From contig CAZLTY010000010.1 in NCBI GenBank assembly GCA_964562575.1, forward strand, positions 1-35,797: a DNA stretch of 35,797 bases, read 5' to 3'. How positions within the stretch are numbered: position 1 is the first letter of the stretch; every line of letters starts with the position of its first letter. A program made the translations under genes and the position numbers. Positions 1-7,252 of the stretch are shown here, piece after piece. The notes below the pieces were generated by a model. The model had not been told where the DNA came from. It ran no database searches and saw only the letters and a list, made by a program, of their open reading frames with translations. Origin of the DNA: SG8-4 sp964562575 (GTDB lineage: Bacteria > Planctomycetota > Phycisphaerae > Sedimentisphaerales > Anaerobacaceae).

Positions 1-532
1 CAATATCACCGGCAGTCTTAGTTGTAATATTACCCCCGCTTCTTTGCCTAAGTTTCAGAAATATATCTTCAAAAGCATCGAAGGCTTGTTCGTTTATCCA
101 CTCTGTAGCCTGAGTAATAGTTAAACCGCTAGAGCGTTTCATGAATTCATCTGGACGAAACATTTGAACGTCCAATGGTCCAAACTCAGCTTCAGGGGTG
201 ACAATGAGCTTGTTTGCTCCTAGAGCGAGCAATGTACCAGCACTCTTGCAATACCCATTTATGAGGATACAAAAATTTGGGTACAAACGTTCAAGCTTCC
301 TAGCGATGAGGTACGCGCTGTCTGCATCACCTCCGAAAGTGCAAAGTATGAAGCATAGGTTTGTATCGTTCTCCTGCGTATCATAGATGTAATTCATGAT
401 ACGCTTATCAATTCCTGGTGAAATATCTCCCGAGTACATTACAACATCGGCCCCATCCTTAAGTGAAGGGATGTCTTTGATACTGCTGAGGCCTTCTGGC
501 AAGGATTCAATTTTAATTTCTGCTGATTTCAT
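1..532 (-). CDS. SDH-family (ClpP-fold) serine protease, C-terminus cut by window edge
   Basis: The open frame starts at ATG 532, preceded by AGAGGGA, and runs off the left edge, giving 177 visible residues. The sequence CTFGGDADSAYLIARKLE (about residues 64-81), followed by NGYCKSAGTLLALGANKLI (92-110) and EAEFGPLDVQ (114-123), matches the serine dehydrogenase proteinase/SppA-like branch of the ClpP-crotonase fold. The candidate nucleophile is Ser97 in KSAGT, and FGG would supply the oxyanion loop. No signal peptide is visible, so it is probably cytoplasmic or attached to the inner membrane through the missing part. Known members are proteases of poorly defined substrate, some with a C-terminal membrane link; the role here is unknown. 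Family assignment is fairly secure. Confidence 0.8.
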   Translation of the reverse strand, partial: MKSAEIKIESLPEGLSSIKDIPSLKDGADVVMYSGDISPGIDKRIMNYIYDTQENDTNLCFILCTFGGDADSAYLIARKLERLYPNFCILINGYCKSAGTLLALGANKLIVTPEAEFGPLDVQMFRPDEFMKRSSGLTITQATEWINEQAFDAFEDIFLKLRQRSGGNITTKTAGDI

Positions 533-583
533 ATTTTCCCTCTAGAAGTAAGAGTGACTAACAAGGTATTATATGCTTTTACT

Positions 584-606
584 GATAGCTCCCCGGATGA
601 GCTATC
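584..606. other. Intergenic hairpin
   Basis: The arms GATAGCTC (584-591) and GAGCTATC (599-606) are perfectly complementary, with a 7-nt loop. It lies upstream of the protease gene and downstream of the PKD gene. It may be a terminator or a leader hairpin. No U-rich tract follows on either strand, so its role is open. Nothing else is recognised between 533 and 779. Confidence 0.4.
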
Positions 607-779
607 CCAGACTGGGAACGATGGTCTTTTCAGGCATTTTCTATCTCGATAAAACGCCGATATGCGTACTATCAGCAAAGCTCGCTACTGCTGGAATATT
701 ATCGACCAGATTCGGGGGCCTTATAACGTGAAAAAAGAGGGAATTGAGCCAGTTTAGAGTTGGATTGGGTGAGATAGAA

Positions 780-806
780 GGGCTGTAAGCAGTAAACTCA
801 CAGCCC
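780..806 (-). terminator. Stem-loop downstream of PKD-protein gene
   Basis: On the minus strand GGGCTGT pairs with ACAGCCC, followed by the pyrimidine-rich CTTCTATCTC, just after the stop of the PKD gene. The stem core is the same as in the stem-loop at 35141-35170, which follows another secreted-protein gene. Confidence 0.55.
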
Positions 807-814
807 CATTCTGT

Positions 815-1612
815 CTATTTCTTCTTTCCTTTCCCTTTGTCGTGCGGCACGCTGACATCTACGTTAGCTATAGTAATGTTGCCCGAAGCATCCTCAGACA
901 TCACATGGATAGTGTATATCCGTCCATTGCCACCTCCGGCTCGCTCTGCTCGAAGCAGAACTACTAAGGGATCGTCTGTGTACGCCCAATCTGACTCGGT
1001 GTTTCCGTCCCCTGGGCCGTTTACTGGCTCGTTTGCGATGACATCAACAACATAGCAGAAAGGCTCCGGATCGACATTGTCTTCAGCAACCACCTCTACA
1101 ATAACTTCAACCATCTTGTGATTTGGTGGCCGCAGCACATCGGGATTGGCTGAAATACTGGTGACGGTTGGCGCGGTTGTATCCGCAACAGTAATGATTA
1201 GCTCATCCTCATCAATTTCCCCGGCAGTATCCGTCACCCTCAAAGTAACAACATGACTGCCGAGTTGAAACGTATGGATGAGTATCTCACCACTCCCAAG
1301 GAATACAGTTCCCTCGTACCATTGGAATGAGACTATATCATCATTAGTGCCTGGTGTAGAATCAGGGTCCGCTGATCCAGAACCATCCAGGGTAACGAGG
1401 GCTCCGGCAGAACTCATAGCTTCGACGGTCTGGTCTGGACCTGCATTAGCAACAGGGGGACTGTTGAGAACTGTGATTGAAACCTGATCTGGCTCTGAAT
1501 CTACCGTGCCATCATTCACCACAAGGGTGATTATTGTTGTACCCCGTGGCAGGACAATCGCAGGACTAACACCGGCTGTTGAACCGCCATCCCATGTCCA
1601 GGAATACGTCAA
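815..1612 (-). CDS. PKD-domain secreted protein, C-terminal part (downstream of a frameshift)
   Basis: This frame opens in the middle of a PKD domain (LTYSWTWDGG) and lacks its own signal peptide, so it is the 3' part of the gene whose 5' part is at 1609-2187. It contains the end of one PKD domain (residues 1 to about 48), a second full PKD domain beginning PPVANAGPDQTV with VTLDGSGSADPD (about 52-143), and a C-terminal beta-sandwich segment beginning TTAPTVTSI, ending in a basic DKGKGKKK tail. PKD domains are extracellular beta-sandwiches used in adhesion or as spacers in carbohydrate-active exoproteins. Comparison with the second PKD domain (codons for V-T-L-D-G-S) shows that one missing base near 1648-1652 would join the two frames. 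It could be a real pseudogene or a sequencing error. Confidence 0.75.
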   Translation of the reverse strand: MTYSWTWDGGSTAGVSPAIVLPRGTTIITLVVNDGTVDSEPDQVSITVLNSPPVANAGPDQTVEAMSSAGALVTLDGSGSADPDSTPGTNDDIVSFQWYEGTVFLGSGEILIHTFQLGSHVVTLRVTDTAGEIDEDELIITVADTTAPTVTSISANPDVLRPPNHKMVEVIVEVVAEDNVDPEPFCYVVDVIANEPVNGPGDGNTESDWAYTDDPLVVLLRAERAGGGNGRIYTIHVMSEDASGNITIANVDVSVPHDKGKGKKK

Positions 1613-2187
1613 TGGATCACCGTCAGGGTCAGTTGAACCTGAACCATCAAGGTAACTTCCGTGCCAGCATAGACAATCTGGTCTGGACCTGCATCCGCTA
1701 TGGGGGACGGTTCGGGTGTGTAAGCCAGTCCTGCTGTGGAGTGAATTAGACTGTGAGTCACGATTTCACAACTGCCATCATACGGGTCAATCCGGTAAAG
1801 GGTTCCGCCGCTGACTTCGCTTCCGTAAAGGTAGCCATCGCTGCTATTGTAAGCCAGTCCTGCTGTGGAGTGAATTAGGCTGCGAGTCACGATTTCACAA
1901 CTGCCATCATACGGGTCAATCCGGTAAAGGTCTCCACCGTTGACTTCGCTTCCGTAAAGGTAGCCATCGCTGCTATTGTAAGCCAGTCCTGCTGTGGAGT
2001 GAACCAAACTATGAGTCACGATTTCACAACTACCGTCATACGGGTTAATCCGGTAAAGGTCTCCACCGTTGACTTCGCTTCCGTAAAGGTCGGCTCGGCA
2101 TGGCTGAACGAGACCACGAAGCACAAGCAACACCACCATTGCCAATACAAGAATTGATTGCCTTTTCACAAATGTCCTCTTTGTCAT
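1609..2187 (-). CDS. Secreted repeat protein, N-terminal part with propeller-like repeats (frameshifted before PKD)
   Basis: Start taken at ATG 2187 (MTKRTFVKRQ), with GGAG 8 bases upstream; an upstream GTG at 2211 is less likely. A basic N-terminus and hydrophobic stretch (ILVLAMVVLLVL) form a Sec signal peptide. Three near-identical 43-residue repeats follow (LYGSEVNGGDLYRIDPYDGS then STAGLAYNSSDGY). These resemble the blades of exported planctomycete propeller proteins (LYRIDP...STAGLAY). The frame then enters a PKD domain (PIADAGPDQIVYAGTEVTL) and is lost: the expected DGSGSTDPDGDP is present in the neighbouring frame. The restored protein would be signal peptide, three blades, two PKD domains and a C-terminal sandwich. 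Three blades alone could not close a typical propeller. Confidence 0.75.
   Translation of the reverse strand: MTKRTFVKRQSILVLAMVVLLVLRGLVQPCRADLYGSEVNGGDLYRINPYDGSCEIVTHSLVHSTAGLAYNSSDGYLYGSEVNGGDLYRIDPYDGSCEIVTRSLIHSTAGLAYNSSDGYLYGSEVSGGTLYRIDPYDGSCEIVTHSLIHSTAGLAYTPEPSPIADAGPDQIVYAGTEVTLMVQVQLTLTVIH
1721..2090. repeat. 129-bp in-frame tandem repeat, about three copies
   Basis: The string taagccagtcctgctgtgga recurs at 1721, 1850 and 1979, exactly 129 bases (43 codons) apart. The copies are almost identical; the third ends at 2090, where the signal-peptide region begins. Near identity suggests recent slippage or gene conversion, and the true copy number could be collapsed in assembly. Confidence 0.95.
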
Positions 2188-2596
2188 CTCTTCAACTCCA
2201 AATAACTCCACGCCTATAAATGATACGAAGTTCCACCGCTCAGAAGATGCTCACTCTACTGTATTTATCGGACGCACCTTGTTTGTTGCTTTAGTGAAAA
2301 CCTGCGTATTCGAGAAGTGATCTCGGAATGCTGTTTCTGGGGGCGCTCCTCTGCTCTGATTACAACACACTCTGAACCGATTTAGATTGCTATATCTGAA
2401 AATGTGGCGTTATGGTGCGGGTCGAACATACTCCCTTGCGCATGTTCGTGATCCGTCATTGAAGTCAGGACAAGATCGCGTCGATACTGCCAATAGCGAG
2501 AACGTTACTTTCATTTGTTGATGTTCTGGGGCATAAGGTGAATTGCTTTTGTAGAATCGCCGATACAGGTAGGTTGGATTTGAAGGAGACAAGCAA
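2188..2596. other. Intergenic region between divergent genes, no feature recognised
   Basis: About 400 bases between the minus-strand repeat protein and the plus-strand small gene. It must hold both divergent promoters, but I see no convincing -35/-10 pair, operator or RNA gene in it. Confidence 0.5.
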
Positions 2597-2911
2597 ATGG
2601 ATTTCATTCTTTACACTAAAGAGCATTCTTTCGGATTGGAGACTCATGGGCCACTCGAAGGTATTGAGTCTGAGCAGAAGGCGATTGCTAAGGCCCGTGA
2701 AACAGCCCTTGGCGCGAAAGAACAAACTCTGGTTGCTTTGTTTAGTCGCGAAGGCAAATCTCTTGCAGGCTGGACACGGCTCAAAGATGAGAAACTCCGT
2801 AAGGAAGACTTGGATACGCTACCAGACATCTGCCGTGTCGGTCCTGAGACTTACCCGTATTTGAAAAGGCTCGCTGATATGAGGCGTCGAGCTAAAGGTA
2901 CTGAATTGTAG
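2597..2911 (+). CDS. Hypothetical small soluble protein
   Basis: 104 residues, start ATG 2597 with AAGGAGAC about 7 bases upstream. A longer overlapping frame opening at 2538 is rejected because it lacks a ribosome site and reads as a shadow. The product is hydrophilic and mixed-charge, begins MDFILYTKEHSFGLETHGPL, and has no signal peptide or membrane segment. A predicted helical middle (EQKAIAKARETALGAKEQTL) is followed by short segments rich in Lys and Arg. I do not recognise a family. It is probably cotranscribed with the small cysteine protein that starts 25 bases after its stop. Confidence 0.65.
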   Translation: MDFILYTKEHSFGLETHGPLEGIESEQKAIAKARETALGAKEQTLVALFSREGKSLAGWTRLKDEKLRKEDLDTLPDICRVGPETYPYLKRLADMRRRAKGTEL

Positions 2912-2935
2912 CTAAAGCGGAAAGTGAGGCGAACT

Positions 2936-3157
2936 ATGAGTACTGAAGACCGTAAGTGCCAAAACTGTGAATACTTTCAACCGATCAAGAATTCAGATTT
3001 AGTCTGGGGCGTTTGCCTGGCAAAATCGCCACAGGTTTTGGCGGGCTTCAGTGTGCCTGGGCCGGATGTACCTAGAGCAGTATGGCCAACCAGCAACAAA
3101 GACGATTGGTGCGGCGAATTTGCACAAAAAGAGCAAGCTGTTGAGATGAAGGCTTAA
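2936..3157 (+). CDS. Small four-cysteine protein, possible metal-binding
   Basis: 73 residues from ATG 2936 (MSTEDRKCQNCEYFQ), preceded by GTGAGG; an in-frame start at 2924 would add MRRT but has a poorer ribosome site. Cysteines occur as CxxC at the N-terminus (CQNC), then in WGVCLAKSP and in DDWCGEF. Two pairs of Cys in a protein this short suggest a zinc or iron-sulfur site, but no family was recognised. It follows the 2597-2911 gene closely and is probably in the same transcript. No signal peptide. Confidence 0.65.
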   Translation: MSTEDRKCQNCEYFQPIKNSDLVWGVCLAKSPQVLAGFSVPGPDVPRAVWPTSNKDDWCGEFAQKEQAVEMKA

Positions 3158-3466
3158 GAAGTCTATCAGTCTTGAAGTCAGTGTGACTGAACTCGCAGTC
3201 CTTTGATTCACCGTTCGTGCATTTCGACGGGCTCAAACAAGCTGTCCGGGGACGCAATAAGCAGAAGCTTGGACTAAACCCGTGGAGCCATCCTGACAAT
3301 TGTACATACTATTGCAGATATATGTACAGTATCCGCCATTTGGAGTGACATCGCAAGAAGCCACCTGCGTTTTTGGGCCAACACCGTTGGGTGACCACAT
3401 CGTAGATGTTCAAGATCTGATTGTGCTTTTCGAACCTTTGTTCGAGGAATTTCCGCCGATTGAATA

Positions 3467-3571
3467 GACGGCATATTGTGAACAGGGACAAGCACAGAAC
3501 AACCTCAGAACGAGAACGCTCAATATCATTAGGGGCTGGCAGCTTGAGTGAGTTGTCAGCCCCTTGTTTCG
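3467..3571. repeat. Copy 1 of ~105-bp direct repeat flanking the CE15-GH10 gene
   Basis: This stretch and 6353-6457 share GCATATTG, CCTCAGAAC, CTCAATATCATTAGGGGC, GCTTGAG and AGTTGTCAGCCCCT in the same order and orientation, about 80% identical by eye. Both copies end in a GGGGC/GCCCC hairpin. The intergenic region 3158-3780 otherwise contains only the promoter-like element at 3734-3752. Confidence 0.85.
3531..3564 (+). terminator. GGGGCTG/CAGCCCC stem-loop within repeat copy 1
   Basis: AGGGGCTG (3531-3538) pairs with CAGCCCCT (3557-3564). The stem can extend inward to GGCA/TGTC through a G-U pair, and TGTTTCG follows. It looks like a terminator, though no gene ends immediately upstream; the nearest plus-strand stop is at 3157. 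Confidence 0.5.
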
Positions 3572-3733
3572 ATAGTGTCCACCTATGCTCTCCGACCAAA
3601 TCAACTGTTCATTGGAGATCCAATCAGGATCCAGCCGGGCTCCTGAAGGCTGGGGCTTCATTTGGCCCTTGTATCGCCACCGGCTTCGTTGGTACAATCG
3701 TACCTGCTTATGGTTTTGCTCGCGAGAATTTAC

Positions 3734-3752
3734 TACCCTTCAAGGGTATAAT
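3734..3752 (+). promoter_or_regulatory. Palindrome overlapping a -10 box upstream of CE15-GH10
   Basis: The perfect 7-bp-arm palindrome TACCCTTcAAGGGTA (3734-3748) overlaps a consensus TATAAT at 3747-3752, 29 bases before the ATG at 3781. No good -35 is seen at the expected spacing. A repressor or activator site for the xylanase gene is a reasonable inference. Confidence 0.5.
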
Positions 3753-3780
3753 CTAGCCATGTTGACGATCGGAGAACTCT

Positions 3781-4164
3781 ATGTCCACACGATTCCTTTA
3801 TGCTGCGGTAGTCCTCGGACTCGCTTTGACCAGCGAAAACAACGCGCTAAAACAGAACGACGCTGAAACCGCCAGATCCAAAACGCCGGTTGTCTTCACA
3901 ACCCGGCAAGATCACCAGAACATGCTGGATCAGATGGGGATCACCAGACTTCGACCGGGACGAAGCAGCAATGAGGATTCTCCAAATGCCGCCAACTATG
4001 ACGAGTCGAAAGCCAACCCGTATCCGGTATTGCCAGAAATTCTCAAGACAAAGAGCGGCGCACAGGTTTCTACGCCCGCATTCCTGCGGATGTCCCCGGC
4101 GTCAAATGGCAGGTTCGCCAGAGCCGCGAGGTCGAGGCGGGCGGCAAGGCAGCAGTCCAAATGA
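3781..4164 (+). CDS. CE15-GH10 protein, N-terminal fragment with signal peptide (frame broken near 4070)
   Basis: Start ATG 3781 with GGAGA 5-9 bases upstream. Residues 1-16 form a short hydrophobic signal (STRFLYAAVVLGLAL). Residues about 40-98, from VFTTRQDHQNMLDQMGI through PNAANYDESKANPYPVLPEI to GAQVSTP, are the characteristic N-terminus of planctomycete CE15 glucuronoyl-esterase-like enzymes. After about residue 98 the frame is spurious. The expected continuation (YARIPADVPGVKWQVRQSRE) is in the next frame, directly upstream of and continuous with the 4161 ORF. About 17-20 family residues appear missing at the junction. Treat this with 4161-6305 as one damaged gene; its own stop at 4164 is not meaningful. 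Confidence 0.75.
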   Translation: MSTRFLYAAVVLGLALTSENNALKQNDAETARSKTPVVFTTRQDHQNMLDQMGITRLRPGRSSNEDSPNAANYDESKANPYPVLPEILKTKSGAQVSTPAFLRMSPASNGRFARAARSRRAARQQSK

Positions 4165-6305
4165 ATCTTACCGGGGCCGTCGACAACTCGGCCTGCCCCG
4201 ACATCGAAGTGAACATTTCGATGTCATTGACCCTGCCAAAAAATGCGGAAGGACCGGTGCCCGTTCTCATGAGCTTTGGCTGGACGCCGTTCGAGATGGA
4301 AAGGTCTAACTTCCGCGGTTTTGGCCGTCGCGGCGATGGCCCTCGCCCTCCATCCAAACGAGACAAGCTCATCGCGGCCGGATGGGGTTGTGCCACGCTG
4401 AATCCATCTACGGTCCAGGACGACGCCGGTGGATGGCAGCGGCGGCGCTTCGGCCCGGCTGCCGACGCGAAAGCAGAGCCAACCGGTGCCGGCTTGACTC
4501 GCGGCATCATCGGACTGACCAATCACGGCCAACCGCGCAAGCCCGATCAATGGGGTGCGTTGCGTGCATGGGGCTGGGGCGCTTCACGAGCACTTGATTA
4601 TCTGGAAACCGTGCCTCAGGTCGACTCCAAACGAGTCGGTATCGCCGGCGTTTCGCGATACGGCAAAGCAGCGCTGGTGGCAATGGCCTTTGACCAGCGT
4701 TTTGCCATGGGTTTGATTGCATCGTCCGGTGCCGGCGGAACCGCGCTTTATCGACGCAATTTCGGCGAGAGCCTGGAAAACCTGGCCGGATCCGGCGCAT
4801 ATCATTGGATGGCGGGCAACTACCTGAAGTACTCCGCCCAAGAGTCGTCATTTGGATGTCGCACCGCCGAAGACCTTCCGGTCGATTCTCACATGGCGAT
4901 AGCGCTCTGTGCTCCGCGACTAACGTTCATCAGCCATGGAATCCCTGAGAAAGGAGATGCACACTGGCTCGACCATCGGGGCAGCTTCATGGCGGCGATC
5001 GCAGCACAGCCGGTCTTCCGCCTTCTAAGAGCCCGCGATCTGGGGCGCAGCGACGACTACATGAAGGAAAAGATGCCAGGCGTCAACGTGGACATGCTCG
5101 ACGGCGCCCTTGCCTGGCGCCAGCACGACGGTGGCCACACCGATGGCCCGAACGTCGAACACTTCATCAGGTGGGCACAGGCTCGGTGGGCCGATGACAC
5201 ACGCAAGAGTGGTTCGCCCCCTTCGCAGCCGGATCTTCGGTCACTGAAAGAGGCTGTTGGTACTCGCTTCAAACTCGGCGTTGGGGTCAGCCACTTCGTA
5301 CTGCGGAACCGCGAAGATGCAGCTTTGATCCGGCAGCACTTCCAGATTCTCACGCCCGAAAACTGCATGAAGCCCCAGGCGATCCATCCGGCCGAAGACG
5401 AATGGAACTTCAGAGCCACCGATCGCTTTGTCGACTTTGCCCGCTCCAATCGGCTCGAAGTCGCCGGCCACTGCCTGGTGTGGGCAAAGGATGACCGCAC
5501 GGATGCATGGATGATGCAGGAAGACGGCGAACCGGTGTCTCGTGAAACGCTGTTGAATCGCATTGAAGTTCACGTCAATACCGTTGTCGAGCGTTACGCT
5601 GACGCCGTTAGCATGTGGGATGTGGTTAACGAAGCGATCGGAGATAGTCAAGAAGGTCTGCTGCGTGATTCTGTGTACTCGCGCACCACTGGCATTGATT
5701 TCATTGTCGCGGCATTCAAGGCCGCACGCGCCAGAGACCCAGAGGCTCTGCTGATTTACAACGACTACAACGGCCACAAACCCGCAAAGCGCAAGAAACT
5801 TCTCGAACTGCTGACTCAGTTGAAGCGAAAAGGAGCTCCGGTAGATGCCTACGGTATGCAGGGCCACTTTGAGTTGGGCGACGATTCGATTCCGCAACTT
5901 CGGACAACCTTCGATGAGTTAAGGAAGCTGGGTATCAAAGTCGTGGTATCTGAGCTGGATATCGACGTAGTCACGAGAGGTCGCTGGTGGGCCGACGGCG
6001 GAAAGTATCGCGATGAATTGGCCAGACACAATCCATATAAAGATGGCATGCCCGCAGGAATTCAGCAAAAGCAGATCGAACAGTACTGCGAAGTATTTGA
6101 GCTGTTTGACGAATACAGCGACATCATCGAGCGGGTCTCGTTCTGGAATCTGCACGACGGCCAGAGTTGGCTCAACTATTTCCCCTGGCGTCGGGTCAAT
6201 CATCCCCTGCTATTCGATCGCAATCGCAAGCCCAAACCTGTCTTCGATGCAGTCTATGAGTTGCTGAAGTCTTCACAGGAAACGTCGGCCCACATTGTGC
6301 CTTGA
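4161..6305 (+). CDS. CE15 glucuronoyl-esterase-like / GH10 endo-xylanase fusion (main part)
   Basis: 714 residues from ATG 4161, but the same frame is open and homologous upstream to about 4067, so this ATG is internal to the original gene. Residues 1-345 are a CE15 alpha/beta-hydrolase: GVSRYGK (163-169) carries the nucleophile Ser165, and HDGGHTDGPN (322-331) the likely catalytic His326. CE15 enzymes cut ester bonds between lignin and glucuronoyl side chains of xylan. Residues 360-700 are GH10: WDVVNE gives acid/base Glu491 and VVSELD gives nucleophile Glu598; the segment MKPQAIHP and the final SFWNLHDGQSWL also fit. GH10 cleaves beta-1,4-xylan. Both active sites look intact. As written, the fragment lacks a signal peptide because of the upstream break. 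A hairpin in the repeat at 6353-6457 probably terminates it. Confidence 0.9.
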   Translation: MNLTGAVDNSACPDIEVNISMSLTLPKNAEGPVPVLMSFGWTPFEMERSNFRGFGRRGDGPRPPSKRDKLIAAGWGCATLNPSTVQDDAGGWQRRRFGPAADAKAEPTGAGLTRGIIGLTNHGQPRKPDQWGALRAWGWGASRALDYLETVPQVDSKRVGIAGVSRYGKAALVAMAFDQRFAMGLIASSGAGGTALYRRNFGESLENLAGSGAYHWMAGNYLKYSAQESSFGCRTAEDLPVDSHMAIALCAPRLTFISHGIPEKGDAHWLDHRGSFMAAIAAQPVFRLLRARDLGRSDDYMKEKMPGVNVDMLDGALAWRQHDGGHTDGPNVEHFIRWAQARWADDTRKSGSPPSQPDLRSLKEAVGTRFKLGVGVSHFVLRNREDAALIRQHFQILTPENCMKPQAIHPAEDEWNFRATDRFVDFARSNRLEVAGHCLVWAKDDRTDAWMMQEDGEPVSRETLLNRIEVHVNTVVERYADAVSMWDVVNEAIGDSQEGLLRDSVYSRTTGIDFIVAAFKAARARDPEALLIYNDYNGHKPAKRKKLLELLTQLKRKGAPVDAYGMQGHFELGDDSIPQLRTTFDELRKLGIKVVVSELDIDVVTRGRWWADGGKYRDELARHNPYKDGMPAGIQQKQIEQYCEVFELFDEYSDIIERVSFWNLHDGQSWLNYFPWRRVNHPLLFDRNRKPKPVFDAVYELLKSSQETSAHIVP

Positions 6306-6352
6306 CAAGCACACAAGGTTTGCCTGAGCTTTTGAAAAGGTGGCTTCGAGTT

Positions 6353-6457
6353 GACTATACCGCATATTGCCAGCAGCAAGAAGCAGAGAACGACCTCAGA
6401 ACAAAAACACTCAATATCATTAGGGGCAGCTTGAGAGAGTTGTCAGCCCCTCTTTCG
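6353..6457. repeat. Copy 2 of ~105-bp direct repeat, with terminator-like hairpin
   Basis: Matches 3467-3571 in order and orientation. Relative to copy 1 it lacks three bases (TGG) inside the hairpin, leaving AGGGGC (6422-6427) to pair with GCCCCT (6446-6451), followed by CTTTCG. It starts about 48 bases after the xylanase stop and probably serves as its terminator. Confidence 0.85.
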
Positions 6458-6515
6458 CCTGTGAGACTGTACGCAGTTTCCTGGATCCTCTATCGGTATT
6501 TCAGCGGTTTGACAA

Positions 6516-7244
6516 TTACCGCATGTAATGACGAAACAGGTCGATATCCACCTCTTCTGATTTTATCCAGCCCACGGACCAGTCCATCTTCAGGATGTTG
6601 ACACCCTTTCGGTGTCGTTCCGCCGACACTCGACGCGAGGTATTGAGACTGACGACGTTTCCTTCTCTTGTCCTTTCATAAGGCAGGTCGCTGGCCTGCC
6701 TCACGTCACAGAATGCAAGAGCAGGATCATCCGCGTCCTCAATGATAGGACGCTGTCCGCCTAAGTAGGAATTGTCCGTCAGATAGACGGTATCACTCAG
6801 TCGCTTGTACTTGGTGAGCTCGCACTTGCCGATGTCCCGCATACTCCATTCCTGACCCACGCGATCGTTCTTGTCTACCAGGTAGCATCCGTTGATTACA
6901 TAACAGACGGTCTGGCGTTTGTCCGGATAAGCCGGACATCGGAAGATGTCGACATTTCGGTAGTCTTGCTTGTCCTTGTCATGCGCCATATAGGGCAGGA
7001 AGTTCAGAAACCAGATGTACTCACGGTCAGTGCCGACGCTGATCGCACCTCTTGGTACGGTTTGGTCGTTGTCCCCGGCATACAGGGCGGCAGCGACCCC
7101 GATCTGACGCAGGTTGCTGCGGCACACGGCCTGCCAGGCCTGTTTGCGGACCCTGCTGAGCACCGGCATGAGAATGCCCATCAGCAGGGCAATGATGGCA
7201 ATGACCACCAGCAGTTCGATCAATGTGAATGCCTTTTGTTTCAT
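6516..7244 (-). CDS. Type II secretion-like pseudopilin / prepilin-type protein
   Basis: Start chosen at ATG 7244 (MKQKAFTLIELL), with AAGGAG overlapping the stop of the upstream PQQ gene. The longer open frame to 7409 is a shadow of that gene. MKQKA followed by FTLIELLVVIAIIALL is a class III prepilin signal: cleavage after Ala5 leaves Phe at +1 and the conserved Glu at +5. The hydrophobic helix and the following SRVRKQAWQAVCRSNLRQIG are typical of the abundant planctomycete prepilin-type proteins. The remaining 200 residues (GDNDQTVP near the helix end, a Tyr/Trp-rich middle) resemble their exported globular domain. The first codon lies only 8 bases beyond the PQQ stop, so the two genes are translationally coupled. 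The precise role of these proteins is not established. Confidence 0.85.
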   Translation of the reverse strand: MKQKAFTLIELLVVIAIIALLMGILMPVLSRVRKQAWQAVCRSNLRQIGVAAALYAGDNDQTVPRGAISVGTDREYIWFLNFLPYMAHDKDKQDYRNVDIFRCPAYPDKRQTVCYVINGCYLVDKNDRVGQEWSMRDIGKCELTKYKRLSDTVYLTDNSYLGGQRPIIEDADDPALAFCDVRQASDLPYERTREGNVVSLNTSRRVSAERHRKGVNILKMDWSVGWIKSEEVDIDLFRHYMR

Positions 7245-7252
7245 CATACTCC

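Noticed and set aside
3421..3756. 111-residue open frame upstream of the xylanase gene
   Set aside because: It covers the direct repeat and hairpin, and its similarity to the frame at 6302-6601 only reflects the nucleotide repeat.
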